Source of the DNA: Limnomonas spitsbergensis
Taxonomy: Eukaryota; Chlorophyta; Chlorophyceae; Chlamydomonadales
Reading direction: 5' to 3'
Length of the DNA: 64,000 bases
Assembly (NCBI GenBank): GCA_037349105.1
Contig: JAYJMM010000041.1
Coordinates: 2,666,001-2,730,000 of the forward strand
The notes under the pieces are model-generated. The model searched no databases. It was not told where the DNA came from and worked only from the letters and a program-made list of their open reading frames with translations. The stretch's first letter is position 1; each line of letters starts with the position of its first letter. Made by a program: the position numbers and the translations under genes. Shown piece by piece: positions 42,396 through 55,000 of the stretch.

Positions 42396-45300
42396 TCAAC
42401 CGCCGCATCCTCCTCCCCCGCCGTCTCCGCCGCATCCTCCTCCTCCACCCCCACCACACGCCCCCCCACCACACATACTAGCGCCGGCGTCCTGACCATT
42501 TGCATTCACGCCGACCCACTGGTCGCAGGCATCCGCGCTACTCCAGGCACCCGGGTCGCTGCTGGCCGCAGCACCGACGTCAGAGGAAAACTCCGGCGAT
42601 GCCGCGACAGCCGCAAGTTCCGTGCCCTCTGCCGGCGCCGAATCCGACGCGGCCACTGCTGCATCCGCGCTCGCACCCGGATTTCCCGGGTAAGCCCCAC
42701 CGCAGCAACCCCAGTAGCCAATGCTTGTTGGCAGCAGGATGGGCAGCATGGCCATGTCGTACGGGGCGTACCGCTGACTCCGGCAGCAGCAGCCGCCGCT
42801 TGCAGCATCCCGGGAGCAACCCGGGCAGTGCGCTGAGGGCGCGTAGCCAAAGCTGGCGCGTGCAGGCCTGCCCGCTGCAACAGACGCCGCATCCGCGGGG
42901 ACGCCGACTGCCATGCCACCGGTGAGCTCGCTACGCATGCCCCACGCTGGGAGCTGCCGAACAGCGAACTCCTCCCAAAATATATGGTCCATGTGGAGCG
43001 GGAGATGCTTGAAGCGTGTGAACTTGAGGCCGCGGCTGAAGGTGCCGTGGATGGAAGTGCGCCGTTGGGCGGGCGTCAGCGGTGCGTTGGCGTCTCTGCT
43101 GGGTCCGAAGCAGCTGCAGAGGCAGGAGACCTCGCGGCTGTAATAGTGGGCTTCAGAGGACAGCAGCCATGCTAGATAGACCGCATGCCCCCCCACTGGA
43201 CACAGCGGTGCGGGGGGGGCCGCCACGGCCCCTTTGATCTCGCCAAGGCTGCCTTGCGCAGGGGTTGCGGGAAAGTCCGCAGCGCTGCTCAGCTGGACTG
43301 CGGCCTTGGCGGCAGCGGCTTGAGCCGGCAGGGCTTCCAGACGGCTCCTCTGGTGGGGGTGCTGGAAGAGCTGGAGAAGTGCCGGGCCGAGGTGAGCCTC
43401 AAGGGGGTGGCGCACTGCCAAGGGGATGAGCTGCGCACCAGGAGGCAACTAATTATCTGTACACATTTTTCAGTCTGGATTATAGTGTGGGTTTCACTGA
43501 AGGTTTCAATGCTGATTCTGGTGTGGATTTCATCGTGGGTTTCAGTGTGAATTTCAGTGTGAAATGTACAGCCTGAAAAGCCTCACCTGAGTGGGTGGCG
43601 GGTTGTACGGTCCTGCCTCTGGGAAGCGTGCCTCAAACAAGGCCTTGGTGGCTCCAAACATCTCGTCCAGGTCATGCTTAGCAATGCCGTCATCGTGTCC
43701 GATCACCCGGCCGCAGTAGCTGAGCATGTCAGCTGTGTAGGCAGAAGATATGCCCATGTGTGTGTGCCTGACAGCGGGAGGGCGGGGAAGATGAGGGAGG
43801 AAACAGGAGTTTGGTCAAAATCCTGACCAGACTTTTCACGGCGTAGATGCGGCCGACAAGAGGTGGTATCGGAAAAGTTCCCAAGGAAAAACAGATCCTC
43901 TGTATACGAGGGGGGGTATGTTCATCTAAGGCATATGACAGTTAAAAAATAAAATACCAGAGGCATGCCGTCCCTCCCATCAGTTCTAGCAAGCACGAGC
44001 GCAGCATCGGCGTGTTCGCTCACGCTGTCAAGCTGATTTTTATGTTTGCTAGGGGAAGGGCATGTGCTTCCTTCCGGCCCTTTTAGGTTAAAACCAAATA
44101 TTTGAGTGGTTTTCAGTATGAAACCAAACTTAGTTTAAAAGTCATTCTGGGCAAACCAACTCGTGACAATCAATACCTTAAATTACGTTTTTAGAATGAC
44201 ACCAAAAGCAAAAGAAACCAAATGACACTGACAGTGCGGTAGACACACTTGTTTAGTTTTGTTATTTACTGGTATATTTTTCGAGCCTTCCCGCACACCC
44301 GGAAACTAGAATTGAAGATATGCCTTCACAGCCCCTCCAGCACTCAGGCCAAACACCAGTTGGCCCCTGCAAACTGATAAGCACGGGGCGGCACACCTGG
44401 CTTGTCCAGAGTCTGGCAACCGGTGATCTGCATGACTCCCATGCAGAGCAATTGGACCGATTAAGCCTTTCCGTTAATCTGCTGCTGCTGGTGCCCTTGG
44501 CATCATCATCCGATGTCAATGATGCCAAGGGCACCAGCAGCAGCAGCTTAACGGGAAACAATAGTGGCACACACATAGATTTACATTCACCGGAACCCTC
44601 AACACAACAGCTAAAAGAGTGGGAAACACGCTAACAGATTCAAATTCAATAGAATCATAATCACCACAAGAGGTCGATATCCATCAAACCCAGGGCACCG
44701 GCATCAGCTTCAGGAAGAAAAATAAACGCAAACTGATTCACATTCGACGGAATCCTCACCACATCAGGTCGAGGCCCATCCTGGTTGACCCTGAACCCTG
44801 AACAAACTTCCCCTTCAACATATCCTCACCACATCAGATCAATGTCCATCATGGGCACCAGGGTCATCCCAGGATTCTCCTTCATCAGCTGCAGGAACAT
44901 GTAATACCTGCAAGCATTTGAACCAAAAGTGTGAAGACGTAGGTGAAGATAAAGGTTTGTCTAGAGTTAGGGTTTGGGGTTTCAGACTGGGCAGATAGCT
45001 GGAGGCTTGCGGCCGAGCAGGGCGTCTCTCCTCCTTGGCTCAAGCTCAGGACCTAGGGGGGCAAATGAACAGACACAGGCCCAAAAAGCATGGCTGGATA
45101 AACATGGGGCCTCCAACCAAAGGCAGGTCAAAAATAATTTCAGGCTGGTGAATTGAGCCAGTGCCTCGGGGCTGATAGCTGGGAAAGGGCCTGCCAAAGG
45201 TGCTCTTGTACGCATGATCTACCCGCCCAGCACCCTTCAGTCCTTGACCCTAGGTTATTGGCCCCAGAACCCAAGGTTCATAACTAACCTTTGATCACAC

Positions 45301-48300
45301 TTGACCTTTCACCCAAACCCTAGGTTATCAACATTTGACCCTGAGCCCTCAACCCTGACCCCCGCCTGTCCAACGCCGCCTCCAGGAAGGGTCTCTCCAG
45401 GTAACCCTTTTCCCGGTCAAACCCAATCATAGTCAAACCCTAATCACATTCAAGCCCTAACCTTACCTTTCCAACGCGGCCTCCAGGAATGGTCTCTCCA
45501 GGTAGCAAGGGCGCATCAAGCTGTGCAAGAAGGCTGCCTGGCGGGCCATGGCGCCCAGCAGCTCCCCCATCAGCTGGCTGCGGTTGCTGCTCTGCTGCTC
45601 TACCTTCAACGTGTTGTACGGCCTGGGGGGGAAGAAAGGCTCAGGGGCGCCCTGGCCTCGCGCCGGCCGGACCGGCCAGGACTTCCGGACTTGCTCCCTC
45701 CACAGCTCCTTTGTGAGCGCTTCGCAGGCGCCAATCCCGACATGTGTGTACGTGAGTCCCGGCGTTGACATGGTGCCGTTGGTGAAAGCGAAGGGCCCCG
45801 GGCTGCAGGTCTGATAGCAAAGTGGCAGCGGCGTTCGGCCGGCCTGATTCTTTCGCCTGTGAAGAGTGTGATCGGACATTGCTGCATCAGTGTTGGTGGT
45901 TCCGGTGCTTCAGCTACAATTCCGCTACAACTTACGAGCCATGCACGGCTTCAAGTCTGTCTGTTCAAACATAGGCTGCAAGGCTGCGACACACCGGCAG
46001 TCAACCCTGTTCATGTCACAGGGATTCAGCTACATGTCAGCTACACATCAGCTACATGTCAGCTACATCAGGGGTAGAACCCGGTGCTGACATTGGCCCT
46101 AGACCTATACACAAGCAGTAGTCATTGCTTATCATGGGAACTAGTCTCTATGATTGCGTACTACGATGATTGCGTACTAGTAGATAGTTAGATACCTGTG
46201 GGCAACCTAACGATGTTGCAACAACATTTCGCCCCCTGCGCGGATATGGCTACGGCCCCAAGCAGCGTTGTGTCCTTAACTTCCACGCCCAAATAGGGCG
46301 TAGCTATCGTTCTTTCACCCCCTGAATAATTTCACAGAGTTTCTCCGCGCGTGCTGAGTGTGATATAGCTCCCCAACAGGCCAGAGGCAAGGCCAGCCAT
46401 GGAAGGGAACAGCAACAAGCAGCACAGACTCTTTCAGAATACTCCAGCAACGTTTGCACCCCCTGGTTTGCACGGTGTCTATCCGGTAGTGTTTCGTGTC
46501 ATAATAACTTATGTTGGGAAGCGTACTGTTGCCGCCAGAGTCTCTGGTTACGGAGGGATTGTAATTCGTTTAAGGGTTCAGGGATGTGGGCCTAGAAACC
46601 CTATACCCCGGCTAACCTGTGGCAGGTAAATGACGTTACACCTCTGGACCCTGCTCAACAACAAAGCTCGGCCACGGCCAGGGTTGTAATCCAAACCGGC
46701 GGTGCCTACCCAGTTTCGAAATTCACAAACAATTATCCCTTCCGATGTCAGGGTGAATCAGCTACAGCATGTCAGCTACAGCATATCAGCTACAACATGT
46801 CAGATACAGCATGTCAGATTGTCAGATACAGCATGTCAGCTACAAAATGTCAGCTACCAATGTCAGCTACAGCATGGTGTCAGGCCTGCTGCCGGCCCAG
46901 CATACGGTGCATACCTCAGCTTGACACTCCATGACCACAAGGCATACAAATTACTTTTATGACGCCTCAGTAGCAATCATCGGTGTCTTTCAATGATTTA
47001 GAACCGGTGCATACTCGCTGGGCCCTGCCGAAGGCTCAGCCGCGTGGGGCTGGTAGGGAATGACTAGGCTAAATTCCAGCTACCATGCACAGCCACGACC
47101 ATAGTGCAGCCGTGTCACCCTCCTGTGAAGGGGCAGGAACATGGAACCCGGCGGTCCAGGCAGGGGGAGAGAGACGATGGTATGGCGGGTTCAATCCCAC
47201 AACCTTCGGATCTGGATGCCACCAGCATTTTACCACTGGACCATTTCCCCTTTCAAGTAAGTTGACGACTCAATAGCACCACGCCAACCCGGCAGGATAG
47301 CCTACCTTGATGTTGGGGTCGACACCAGGCGAGGGAACGTGTCAAGGCCGCCTCCATAAACAAGTTATTTGCAGTATTGCGTGTAGGCTTGGGGGTTCAG
47401 GCGGTGGACGAGCCATACGTAAGCCACGTCCAATGGCGGCACCAGATTCGGCAGATGGGAGGATCCTTTTGCAGAGGCCAGCAGGGGCAGCCAGACTTTC
47501 TCGTACCGGCGGACGGCCTCTATGGCGTAGGGGCCGGAGTAAAGGCCACCCTGTGGAGTGGAGTTTGAGGGGAGTGATAATGAGGACAGCTGTGCTGGTT
47601 TTAGTTTGCCTTGGTTAAATCATAGCCTACAGCTGGAGGGGCTCGAGGGGTGCAGCCGGCCCGGCTGCACCACTACAGCCCCTCCAAGCCGCCAGCCCCA
47701 GGCTGGTCAAGGTGTGGTCCTAAACATCGGCTCAGTGTTGATTGGCGCCCAAACCTGAGGTGGTTAGAAGCGCACTGACATCAACTCTGGAAGGCTGCAT
47801 GGTAGAGAAGGTGAGGCAAGCTTCGCTGCTTTCCTTTCTTCCGGGGTTTAGAGCCCTTGCATGAAGAAATTCACATTTCCTCAGTCACTCAAATCGACAT
47901 ACGGTAGCAAGAGAAGCGTCAGTAGGTACTGGCGTACTGCATGGACACATTCAATTTCCTACAGGTTTCCTTTAGGCCCCGGTGTAAAATTAAAAAAAAG
48001 GGGTCGGTCAGACTATCGCGTTTGGTGACTTGCGTTTGACATTCATGATCGGAAATAGCCTATCAGAAGATACGGGCGCAGTTGATTCCATTTGAACATA
48101 ACAATGTTTTATCCAAACGCTAACCCCCCCCCTGCGTTTCGCGTCTGCGTTTGCGTTTGGAAGTCCAAACGCAACCTCAAACGCAACGCAGTCTGAACTC
48201 CCCCTAACACACATACTAACATACTGGTATGCAACGTAAGCAGAATGTGCCGTATTAAATCACATTCGTGATTTCGTGAATTTGTCCGAAATGGAGTACA

Positions 48301-48530
48301 TTTTCGGCGCATGCAGCTGAGCGCTGCATGTCGCACCCGAGGGCCGAGCGAGTGTGTCACATCACGCAAAATGAACCACTGATAGTCTCGTGTTCCAATG
48401 CAGTTAGGTCGTGCTAGCTGGTACAGATTCCACTTACATTCGGCCAGCAGTCCACAGCATTCAGGAGGACCGTGAGTTGCTGTGCGTGTGATATGAGGTC
48501 CACGTCGATTCTGGGAGGGAAATCCCCCAT
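42396..48530 (-). CDS. Glycine-rich-domain-containing protein (GRDP/DUF1399), with one in-frame TAA
   Basis: Six exons join in phase: 48530-48438, 47550-47306, 45802-45467, 44907-44830, 43767-43587 and 43430-42396 (TGA), 1968 bases. Exon 1 reads IDVDLISHAQQLTVLLNAVD. Exon 2 carries RRYEKVWLPLLA and VPPLDVAYVWLVHRLNP. Exon 3 ends in ARQAAFLHSLMRPCYLERPF. Exons 4-5 give MMDIDLMWHTHMG and DMLSYCGRVIGHDD. These are the two repeated (D)xxxxWxxH..L blocks of plant and stramenopile GRDP proteins. The 344-residue last exon has cysteine pairs in its middle and ends in a Gly/Cys-rich tail typical of the family. Plant members are linked to stress responses; the biochemical role is not settled. Oddity: codon 93 (47367-47365) is TAA although the phase resumes perfectly through the following good donor. 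It is either a base error, a recent null mutation, or readthrough. The Met at 48530 follows an AG, so a further 5' exon is possible. Confidence 0.86.
44325..44600. repeat. Dispersed repeat with an internal foldback, in GRDP intron 4
   Basis: Shares CCAGCACTCAGG, GGCAACCGGTGATCTGCATG and ATTCACCGG with 41998-42210. Inside, CTGCTGCTGGTGCCCTTGGC (44481) is faced by GCCAAGGGCACCAGCAGCAG (44524), a hairpin of about 30 bp. The copy at 41998 has only one arm, so the foldback arose or was lost locally. Confidence 0.75.
44655..44800. repeat. Two echoes of the GRDP exon 4 donor
   Basis: AGGTCGATATCCATCA near 44669 and AGGTCGAGGCCCATCCTGG near 44767 mirror AGATCAATGTCCATCATGGG at the real exon 4 end (44830). 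The second is followed by CCCTGAACCCTGAAC filler. Confidence 0.75.
45360..45410. repeat. Echo of the GRDP exon 3 donor
   Basis: TCCAACGCCGCCTCCAGGAA and GGTCTCTCCAGGTA repeat the exon 3 end at 45470-45505 with a few changes. Read on the minus strand the copy lacks the GTAAGG donor. Confidence 0.85.
46020..46075. repeat. CAGCTACATGT short tandem repeat
   Basis: Tandem TCAGCTACATG units. The same word recurs in a longer array at 46745-46880 (AGCTACAGCATGTC), near 25748 and near 52487, so it is a dispersed simple motif. Confidence 0.75.
46745..46880. repeat. CAGCTACAGCATGT short tandem repeat
   Basis: Eight or nine units of about 14-15 bases built on GTCAGCTACAGCAT, in GRDP intron 2. No function seen. 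Confidence 0.8.
47175..47257 (-). tRNA. tRNA-like sequence, probably a pseudogene or SINE head
   Basis: On the minus strand it reads GGGGAAATGGTCCAGTGG (good A box), a short CTGG/CCAG anticodon-like hairpin with a 6-base loop, then ATCCGAAGGTTGTGGG and a T-arm-like GTGGG/CCCGC stem with a 6-base loop instead of TTCGAAT. The 3' acceptor strand does not pair with GGGGAAA. It is therefore degenerate, and I would not count it as a working tRNA. Confidence 0.3.
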
Positions 48531-49654
48531 CTGCCTCCGTAAGAAAGATAGAAACGCTGCAGCGTAGATTCAAGATTAAGGCTTTTGTGAGAATGAGGGG
48601 GGGAGGGGTCGCGTTGCTTGAGAAGAAAGGGACATGTGAGATGAAAAACTACTCACAACATTTGGACGTGAGACCGATGGTGTGACCCCCCTGGTGTGAA
48701 CATGTGTGACGGGAACGGTTGGGAAATTATTAAGTCATTCAGAAATGTGCACGTCAAGCGAGCATTAATCGATCCACATTCTGACATCAGGCACTTGACA
48801 TTGCATTTTGCAAAGTCATTGTTAAGTCCAAAGAAAATAAAAGATTCTGCATTTGCAAGACAAGCTACGTCTTTTTCAAGCTGGTGCGAATCAGATTGGA
48901 ATTGTGCGGAATTTGCAAATGCTATTCCTGTTGAGATCAAAATCATAGCCATTTCCGTGACGCTACCTTCAAAGTGTCGGGGAAAGTTCGTGACTTCGTT
49001 TGGACTGGTGCGCCGGTGGACCGGAAGCCAGAATGGTGCGCCGGTGTGGATGTAGTGGATGTGGGCCTGCAATGGAATAATTGGTCGTCAAACGACCGGT
49101 AAGAAGAGGTGCCAACCTGCGATGCAACGACCCACCCTAATTGAAACACGATTTGCGGGGAATGTAAAACCTCAATTCACTGCAGATTATTGAAAGCGAG
49201 TGCTGACCTATAATGTAGAATCGTGTGCTAACAAATCAGCCAGCTCAATAAAGAAAGAACCCAAACGATGTCGTGTACATACGGTAGTACCTGGAGCTGT
49301 ACACAATGTCAGAATGTTGATTAATGTGTGAAATACCCTGGGCATATACACGGTTTCGAAGGATTGCAAGGAATAAGGCTATTCCCTCAGGATAACTGAA
49401 GTGTACTGCAAGCCACGTATCAGAATACTTGCTACGCATAGCAACATCTGCTACGCACGCATGCATCGCATATATAATGGCAGCACGTACCGGTATCGCA
49501 ACATTTTCCACATATTACCAAGCCATGCATTGCCACAACAGCCCAGTCTACCATGCATCGCATCATCACCAGTCCACCATTCCTGGCACTGCCACCACCC
49601 ACGTGCCCATGTTTGCTCGGATTTCACAACCTGACGTACCGGTGCGTTTTTTAT
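48531..49654. other. No gene recognised upstream of the GRDP start
   Basis: This stretch should hold the GRDP promoter or further 5' exons. ORFs on both strands between 48650 and 49150 lack a family signature. Imperfect mirror strings TGGTGCGCCGGTG occur at 49006 and 49033. Confidence 0.4.
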
Positions 49655-50120
49655 TTGATTCAGACTCACGTGGCTGCTGTCACCTGGGGAGATGGCGAGC
49701 ATGTGGAAGGTGCGCCGCATGTCTGCTTCCAGTGCCCTAGCATGAAGGAGAGGCTTAGGGAGAGAGGTTGGACAACCCCCCTGCAGGGCGCCACAGACTT
49801 TCAACAGTTGTACCGGGACGGGCTTAGTTGGCTACTTGGGTGTGAGGCTCTGACTTTCGTTGAGGACGTAGTAGGCATTCTTGAGGCATAGTTTGTTGCT
49901 TTTCTTTGCCCTCTTGAGGAATAGGCTTGAGAGGGGCAGGGTACTTCGGGCTGCCTATTCCTTGGTTTGGGGTGGGGTGGGGGGTATTTGTGTCTCCTAT
50001 GTCTTCTTCTCCTTCTTTCCCTCTTACTACCTTCAGTTTCTTTTCTTTATCCCTACAGAACAGTTGGGCGCCCATACCTGCGGCCGAGCCCAGCGTTGTT
50101 ATGTCATTGACCTGCCATGA
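49655..50120 (+). mobile_element. Non-LTR retrotransposon 3' end
   Basis: Codons to 49890 read EGAPHVCFQCPSMKERLRER, TDFQQLYRDG and ALTFVEDVVGILEA, the same C-terminal knuckle and tail as at 30.4 kb and 25.9 kb. The tail ends in a type A block at 50060-50120. 5'-truncated. Confidence 0.7.
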
Positions 50121-52083
50121 ACACCAGCTAATAATCGATCCTCTCTCTCCCCCCGTCTACACTACCGGGTTCCATGTTCCCGCCCCCCTCGCATACCGGT
50201 TGGTCGGGTAGGAGGATGGCATGGCGCTGCACTATGGCCCTGGCTGTGCATGGTACCTGAAATTGAGCTCAGTCATTTCCTACCAGCTCCACGAGTCCAC
50301 GTGGCCGAGCGTTAGTTCAGCGGGACCCAGCAGGAGGTGGATCCAACTGTCAGGGAGCTGGAACTTGGAAAATCTGGCAGTAGTCCTTGCATGTCCCAGA
50401 GGAAGCAAGGAAAGAGGCTGGGACTGTGGGAGTTTGAAGACAGAGCCCCATAATCAGTTAATCACATATCAGCATTAGGCAAACCACATGCCCACAATGA
50501 CTGCGAGTTCAACCGCAGGCGGGCGATGTTATTCCAGGAACAGTCCATACCGGTAGCACTTTATTGCCTTGTCACACTTAATCTCATACTTTAGGGCCCT
50601 CAGTTTTGTTTGCTCCCAACCATACAGTTGGGCGTACAGGGCATGCGGCGGGACCCGGGAGGGCGCAGCCCAGGTAAGCCTGGCCTGCGTACCCTTCTGG
50701 CCCAGTGTGTCCTACCCTTCACTTTATTCCCCACTTTTCCTCATTTTTTGTCCTGCCCCCTTCTGTGTTTCTTTCCATCTATCCTATTAACGCTTTTGTT
50801 AGGCGCCCACGCGACCGAGCCTTTTTCGAGCTGGGCCCAGAGGTGCAACGTCATTAACCCTTTGTGATCGTGTTCTTGTTGTTTGGTGGGTGAACCTGCT
50901 ATCCTTTATTTCCTCTTGTGCCCTCTCTCTTGACGTTCCTAGCTGACTTTTTGTTTTGCCGACGTGGCCGAGCTTCATTTCAGCATGGCCCAGAGTAGTA
51001 ACTTCTTCTGAACGTTCTTAGTGAACAGGTTTTTCTGCCCCTTTTTGTTTCTCTCTTGCTTTCTGGTCGAAGGCTTGAGAGGGGCGGGGTGATACTTCAA
51101 TTACTTTTTCCTTTTTGGGGGTTGTTTTTTTCTTTAGCTAAGGGTAGCGAGCTTCCCCGTGGCCTTTGTAATTTCTTCTTACCCATCTCAACTTTGGTTC
51201 GGTCCTGAATTATACGAATATATAAGATGTACTTCCCAAAAACCATGTCGCACCAGCGTTATCTTTTATTTCCCTAACATACATACCGCACCCGCACCAT
51301 GATACCACCGTTTCCAACCCAGCACAGAAGACCAACGATTTTGATTGAAAGGGCTCCTAGATCAGGTAGTGAGAACAGGAAGGACAGCTTGTATACAAAT
51401 AAATGGTGTGCTTGTGCCAGTGCAGAATGACTAAATGATCCTTGTTCGCCAGTCTGTCAATCATGCCATGTCCACCAAAATTTAAATAGACGCGTGGGTC
51501 GAGAGTCCACAACTAAGTATTTATTTTGAGCATTCACACTTTCAAGTTGCTTGGGGTTGCCCTGATCCGTTACATATAGGGCGTATCCATAGATATGGCG
51601 TAACGTCATTACCCTATGCCGTTAGACCTCTGGCCGATCCATGCTGAAGCTGTTGCACCTCCGCCTCATCCACGAAAAGCCCAACTTGATGCCCAGCTGA
51701 ATCAATTGCAAGCAAACACTGTGTTGGATTCCTGAGCGAGGGCCAGTGCGAAGTGCCAAAGCCCTGCCTCCTTGCAGTTTTACCGGTCCAATTCAAAGCC
51801 AACGATCTCCACATGTACAGAATCACGACATCACGCCTCCGTTTCGCTTGGCAAATAAACAATTCGAGGAAGAAGCGTGACCAGGAGACACGCCCCATTA
51901 GGGGTTATACAGCCATATAGCGCATGGGCCCAGGTCAACTCTGCACTGCGCTCCCCCCCACACACCGGAGGAGGGGACGCAGCTGCACCATGGCAAAAGG
52001 ATGCGAGCCTATCGTTACAAGGACCCTGCTTGGCGCCCATTTGGACGGACTGTTAAGATGGCCTGCGCTTTGAATCCGACGGC
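50121..52083. other. Retrotransposon tails and PHT4 3' flank
   Basis: A type B tail lies at 50255-50345 and type A tails at 50801-50865 and 50958-51005. The interval otherwise holds T-rich sequence and short ORFs without family signature. The PHT4 3' untranslated end must lie at the right side, just below 52084. Confidence 0.45.
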
Positions 52084-55000
52084 CTATGCAAACACTCTCT
52101 CTCCCGTGCACATCATATTCCATGCTACCGTCCCGACCACATACAACGCAGCCGTCAGCAAGAACACCGAACTGAACGACTGTGTGGCCTCCACTATGAA
52201 GCCGACAGCCGTCACGCCGATGATGCCGGAGAGAGATCCGAACGTGTTGCACAGCCCAAACATCTTGCCTGCAAAGAGGAGTAGGTGGAGAGTTGCAAGG
52301 CTAATGAGTGATGATCACTAAGCAGTGCTTCTTTCCCCCCCGGCTACAAGTCCTGTTTCGACAAGCCGCCCCTGCGGCCGCCGAAGGCCCAATTAGGACC
52401 GATCCAGGACCGACGTACGAACGGTAGTCAAGGCTGCATGGCTTGCGTCAACTGGGGTCCACGGCCAGAGGCCAGAGTATAGCTGACATGTAGCTGAGTC
52501 ACGAAAAAGAAACGCTGATGATCAGATGCTGGAAATAGGGAGAGCCAGACGTGCTGCAGACGTCTAACGTCTTGCCTGCAACGAGGCGGGTTCATAACTG
52601 AGGTCCAGGTGCAGTATACTAATATAAAGTGAAAGATAAGGGGGGGCCTTGCCGTAGATTTACTTTGCCTTCCCACATAATTAACGTTGTTTGGGGTCGA
52701 GGTATCTATGGAAAGCATTAGTATCGACTGCCGCTGCCAGCTTCCAGTCTGAAATGAAGATTTTTGGTGGAGATTTGCCTCGAGGGCAGCCTTAAAAGCA
52801 ATCGATTTTCATATATGAAGGAAGGAAAGTCAAATCTCCGGAGCACTTTCGTACAAGTCTGGACTCTTTCGTCATCTTTATGAAGGTTACCGCATTTTAG
52901 TCAGAGACTACACCAGTATGCGGTAACCTTCATACCAAGGGTGAGCCAAAAGCGTGTTGAAGAGACCAAATATCTGGCCTGCTGTGAACCCACAACCTGC
53001 AGGGTCGGGGACAGTGCTGTTGCAATTGCGCCGTAATTCAGAATCTATGCAAAGTGGTCACGGTCTCGTACCGTAGAATCGGATAGGGTTCGTGCACCCC
53101 TACTCTGCATATTATAAATCACCGCGCGTAAAAACACATGACGCTGTGCACGCGCAGCTGGTTTTCGTTTTTAATGGTTAAAAATCTATATTGCGCACCC
53201 AGTCCGAAAGACATAAATGAAGGTCAACGCAGTGTTTTGGGGCAGTCGTAATGTCAACTCCGTGCAGCGCTTACAGCCACTATGTATTAATATACTGCTA
53301 ATCACCTCAATCAGAAACCTAGTTTGACGCATGAAAGGACAGTACACGGTCAGCAATCAATGAACCTATGTCGAATCAATCAGTCGCACGCTAGCGCGCG
53401 GCTTCTTTAATACCGGTACCGGTAGTTGGTGCTGGAAAAAGTACGCGCCCCCCCCCCCAAATAGTTGGTTTGGTCTTTGACAGAGTGGCAGCGCACCCCT
53501 GATGTGAATTGATATGTTATCGCGCATCAACTCCTCGCACCCCCAAACAATATTATTTCTTAACTGAGTCAGACCGGTTCTACTGTGCTGGTAAAAGTAT
53601 AATTTGTATTGCAATGATGGTGGCTAAAACTCAGCTACGGTACGTAATCCAACCACCGTGTGGGCCGACATCGACACAGCACTGGTTGTGGGTCAGCAAT
53701 GCTGACTCAGCATCACATGGTTCCCAAGCCACCACAGCGGCAAGCTGTCATGTGGCCTTGATGGAAGCCACACACATGAAAAATGAACTTGCAAGCACCC
53801 TCCTGCCTACCCCCAGTCCTCCCTCACGCGACCTTGCCCACCCGCTGTCCGCCCGTCTCCTTCCAGTATCCACCCAACCACAGCCATCCCCACCATGGTA
53901 GCACGATACGGCATGATACAGCGCAATACGGCACATGTTCAGCTGGATGGTATTACCAAGTGCCTCGATACGGAACAGGTTCAGCCGGATTGTGCTACCA
54001 TGATCCCCACACCTCGGCCCATACCACGTTGTTTCCTCAACCCTCACGCCCCTGCGGGTATAGTTTGAATTATTTCTATCATCCACTCTATCATCCCCAC
54101 TATGCCTACCTACCTGCGTGGCGAGGCGCGATGTCCGACATGTTGGCCACAAATCCAGCCTGGCCGAGAGAGGTCGTTCCCAGGGCCACTGTCAGGACAC
54201 GCCAGAGAGAAGGCAAAGTAACATATAATATCGACATGTTGGCCACAAATCCAGCCTGGCCGAGAGAGGTCGTTCCCAGGGCCACTGTCAGGACACGCCA
54301 GAGAGAAGGCAAATTAAAATTTGATATCAACATGTTGGCCACAAATCCAGCTTGGCCGAGAGAGGTCGTTCCCAGGGCCACAGCCAGGACATATAACAAA
54401 GAGAAAAGGGCACATGGACACAAAAGATAAAGGTCATCGCAACAGTTTATATTGGAAAATGACGAAGCTCCAGCTTGATTGAAAGAGGTCGTTTCCAGGG
54501 CCACGGCCGGGCCCCCCCCTAGACCCTTAACCCTAAACCCAACACCTGCCTGTGGCATTGCGTTGCCAAGTAAGGATGTGGACCCATGGCAACAGGTGTG
54601 AGATGGAAGTTCCCTCTACCTTGCATCCCTCTACATCTCTCGCCTCACCCGTCATGGCTGAAACCGCTTGCCCGGGCGACAACCCCGGCTGTGCCAGCAC
54701 CATCAGCGCCACCGCAGGCACCAAGAAAGCCACAGACTGCAGTCTCTTGCGCACCTTAACACACATAGGTTTCAGGGATAGGGCATAGGGTTCAATATTT
54801 TTCACGAATGACAGTTTTTCTGCACCTACGCACATGCTGTGAGGGCCTATACTACAGAGCTTAGGGTTTGTTATTTGCCTCTGATGGCAGCCTCTTTAAC
54901 GCCTGAAGTCAAGCTTGCCTAGAGTCTATGCTAGAAGCATGACGAACACACAAACAAATCCACTGATTGGAGCCTCTTGCACAAGGAAACTACGGTATAC

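Noticed and set aside
47175..47257. A functional tRNA gene
   Set aside because: A-box is good but the T-loop is not TTCGANT-like and the acceptor stem does not close.
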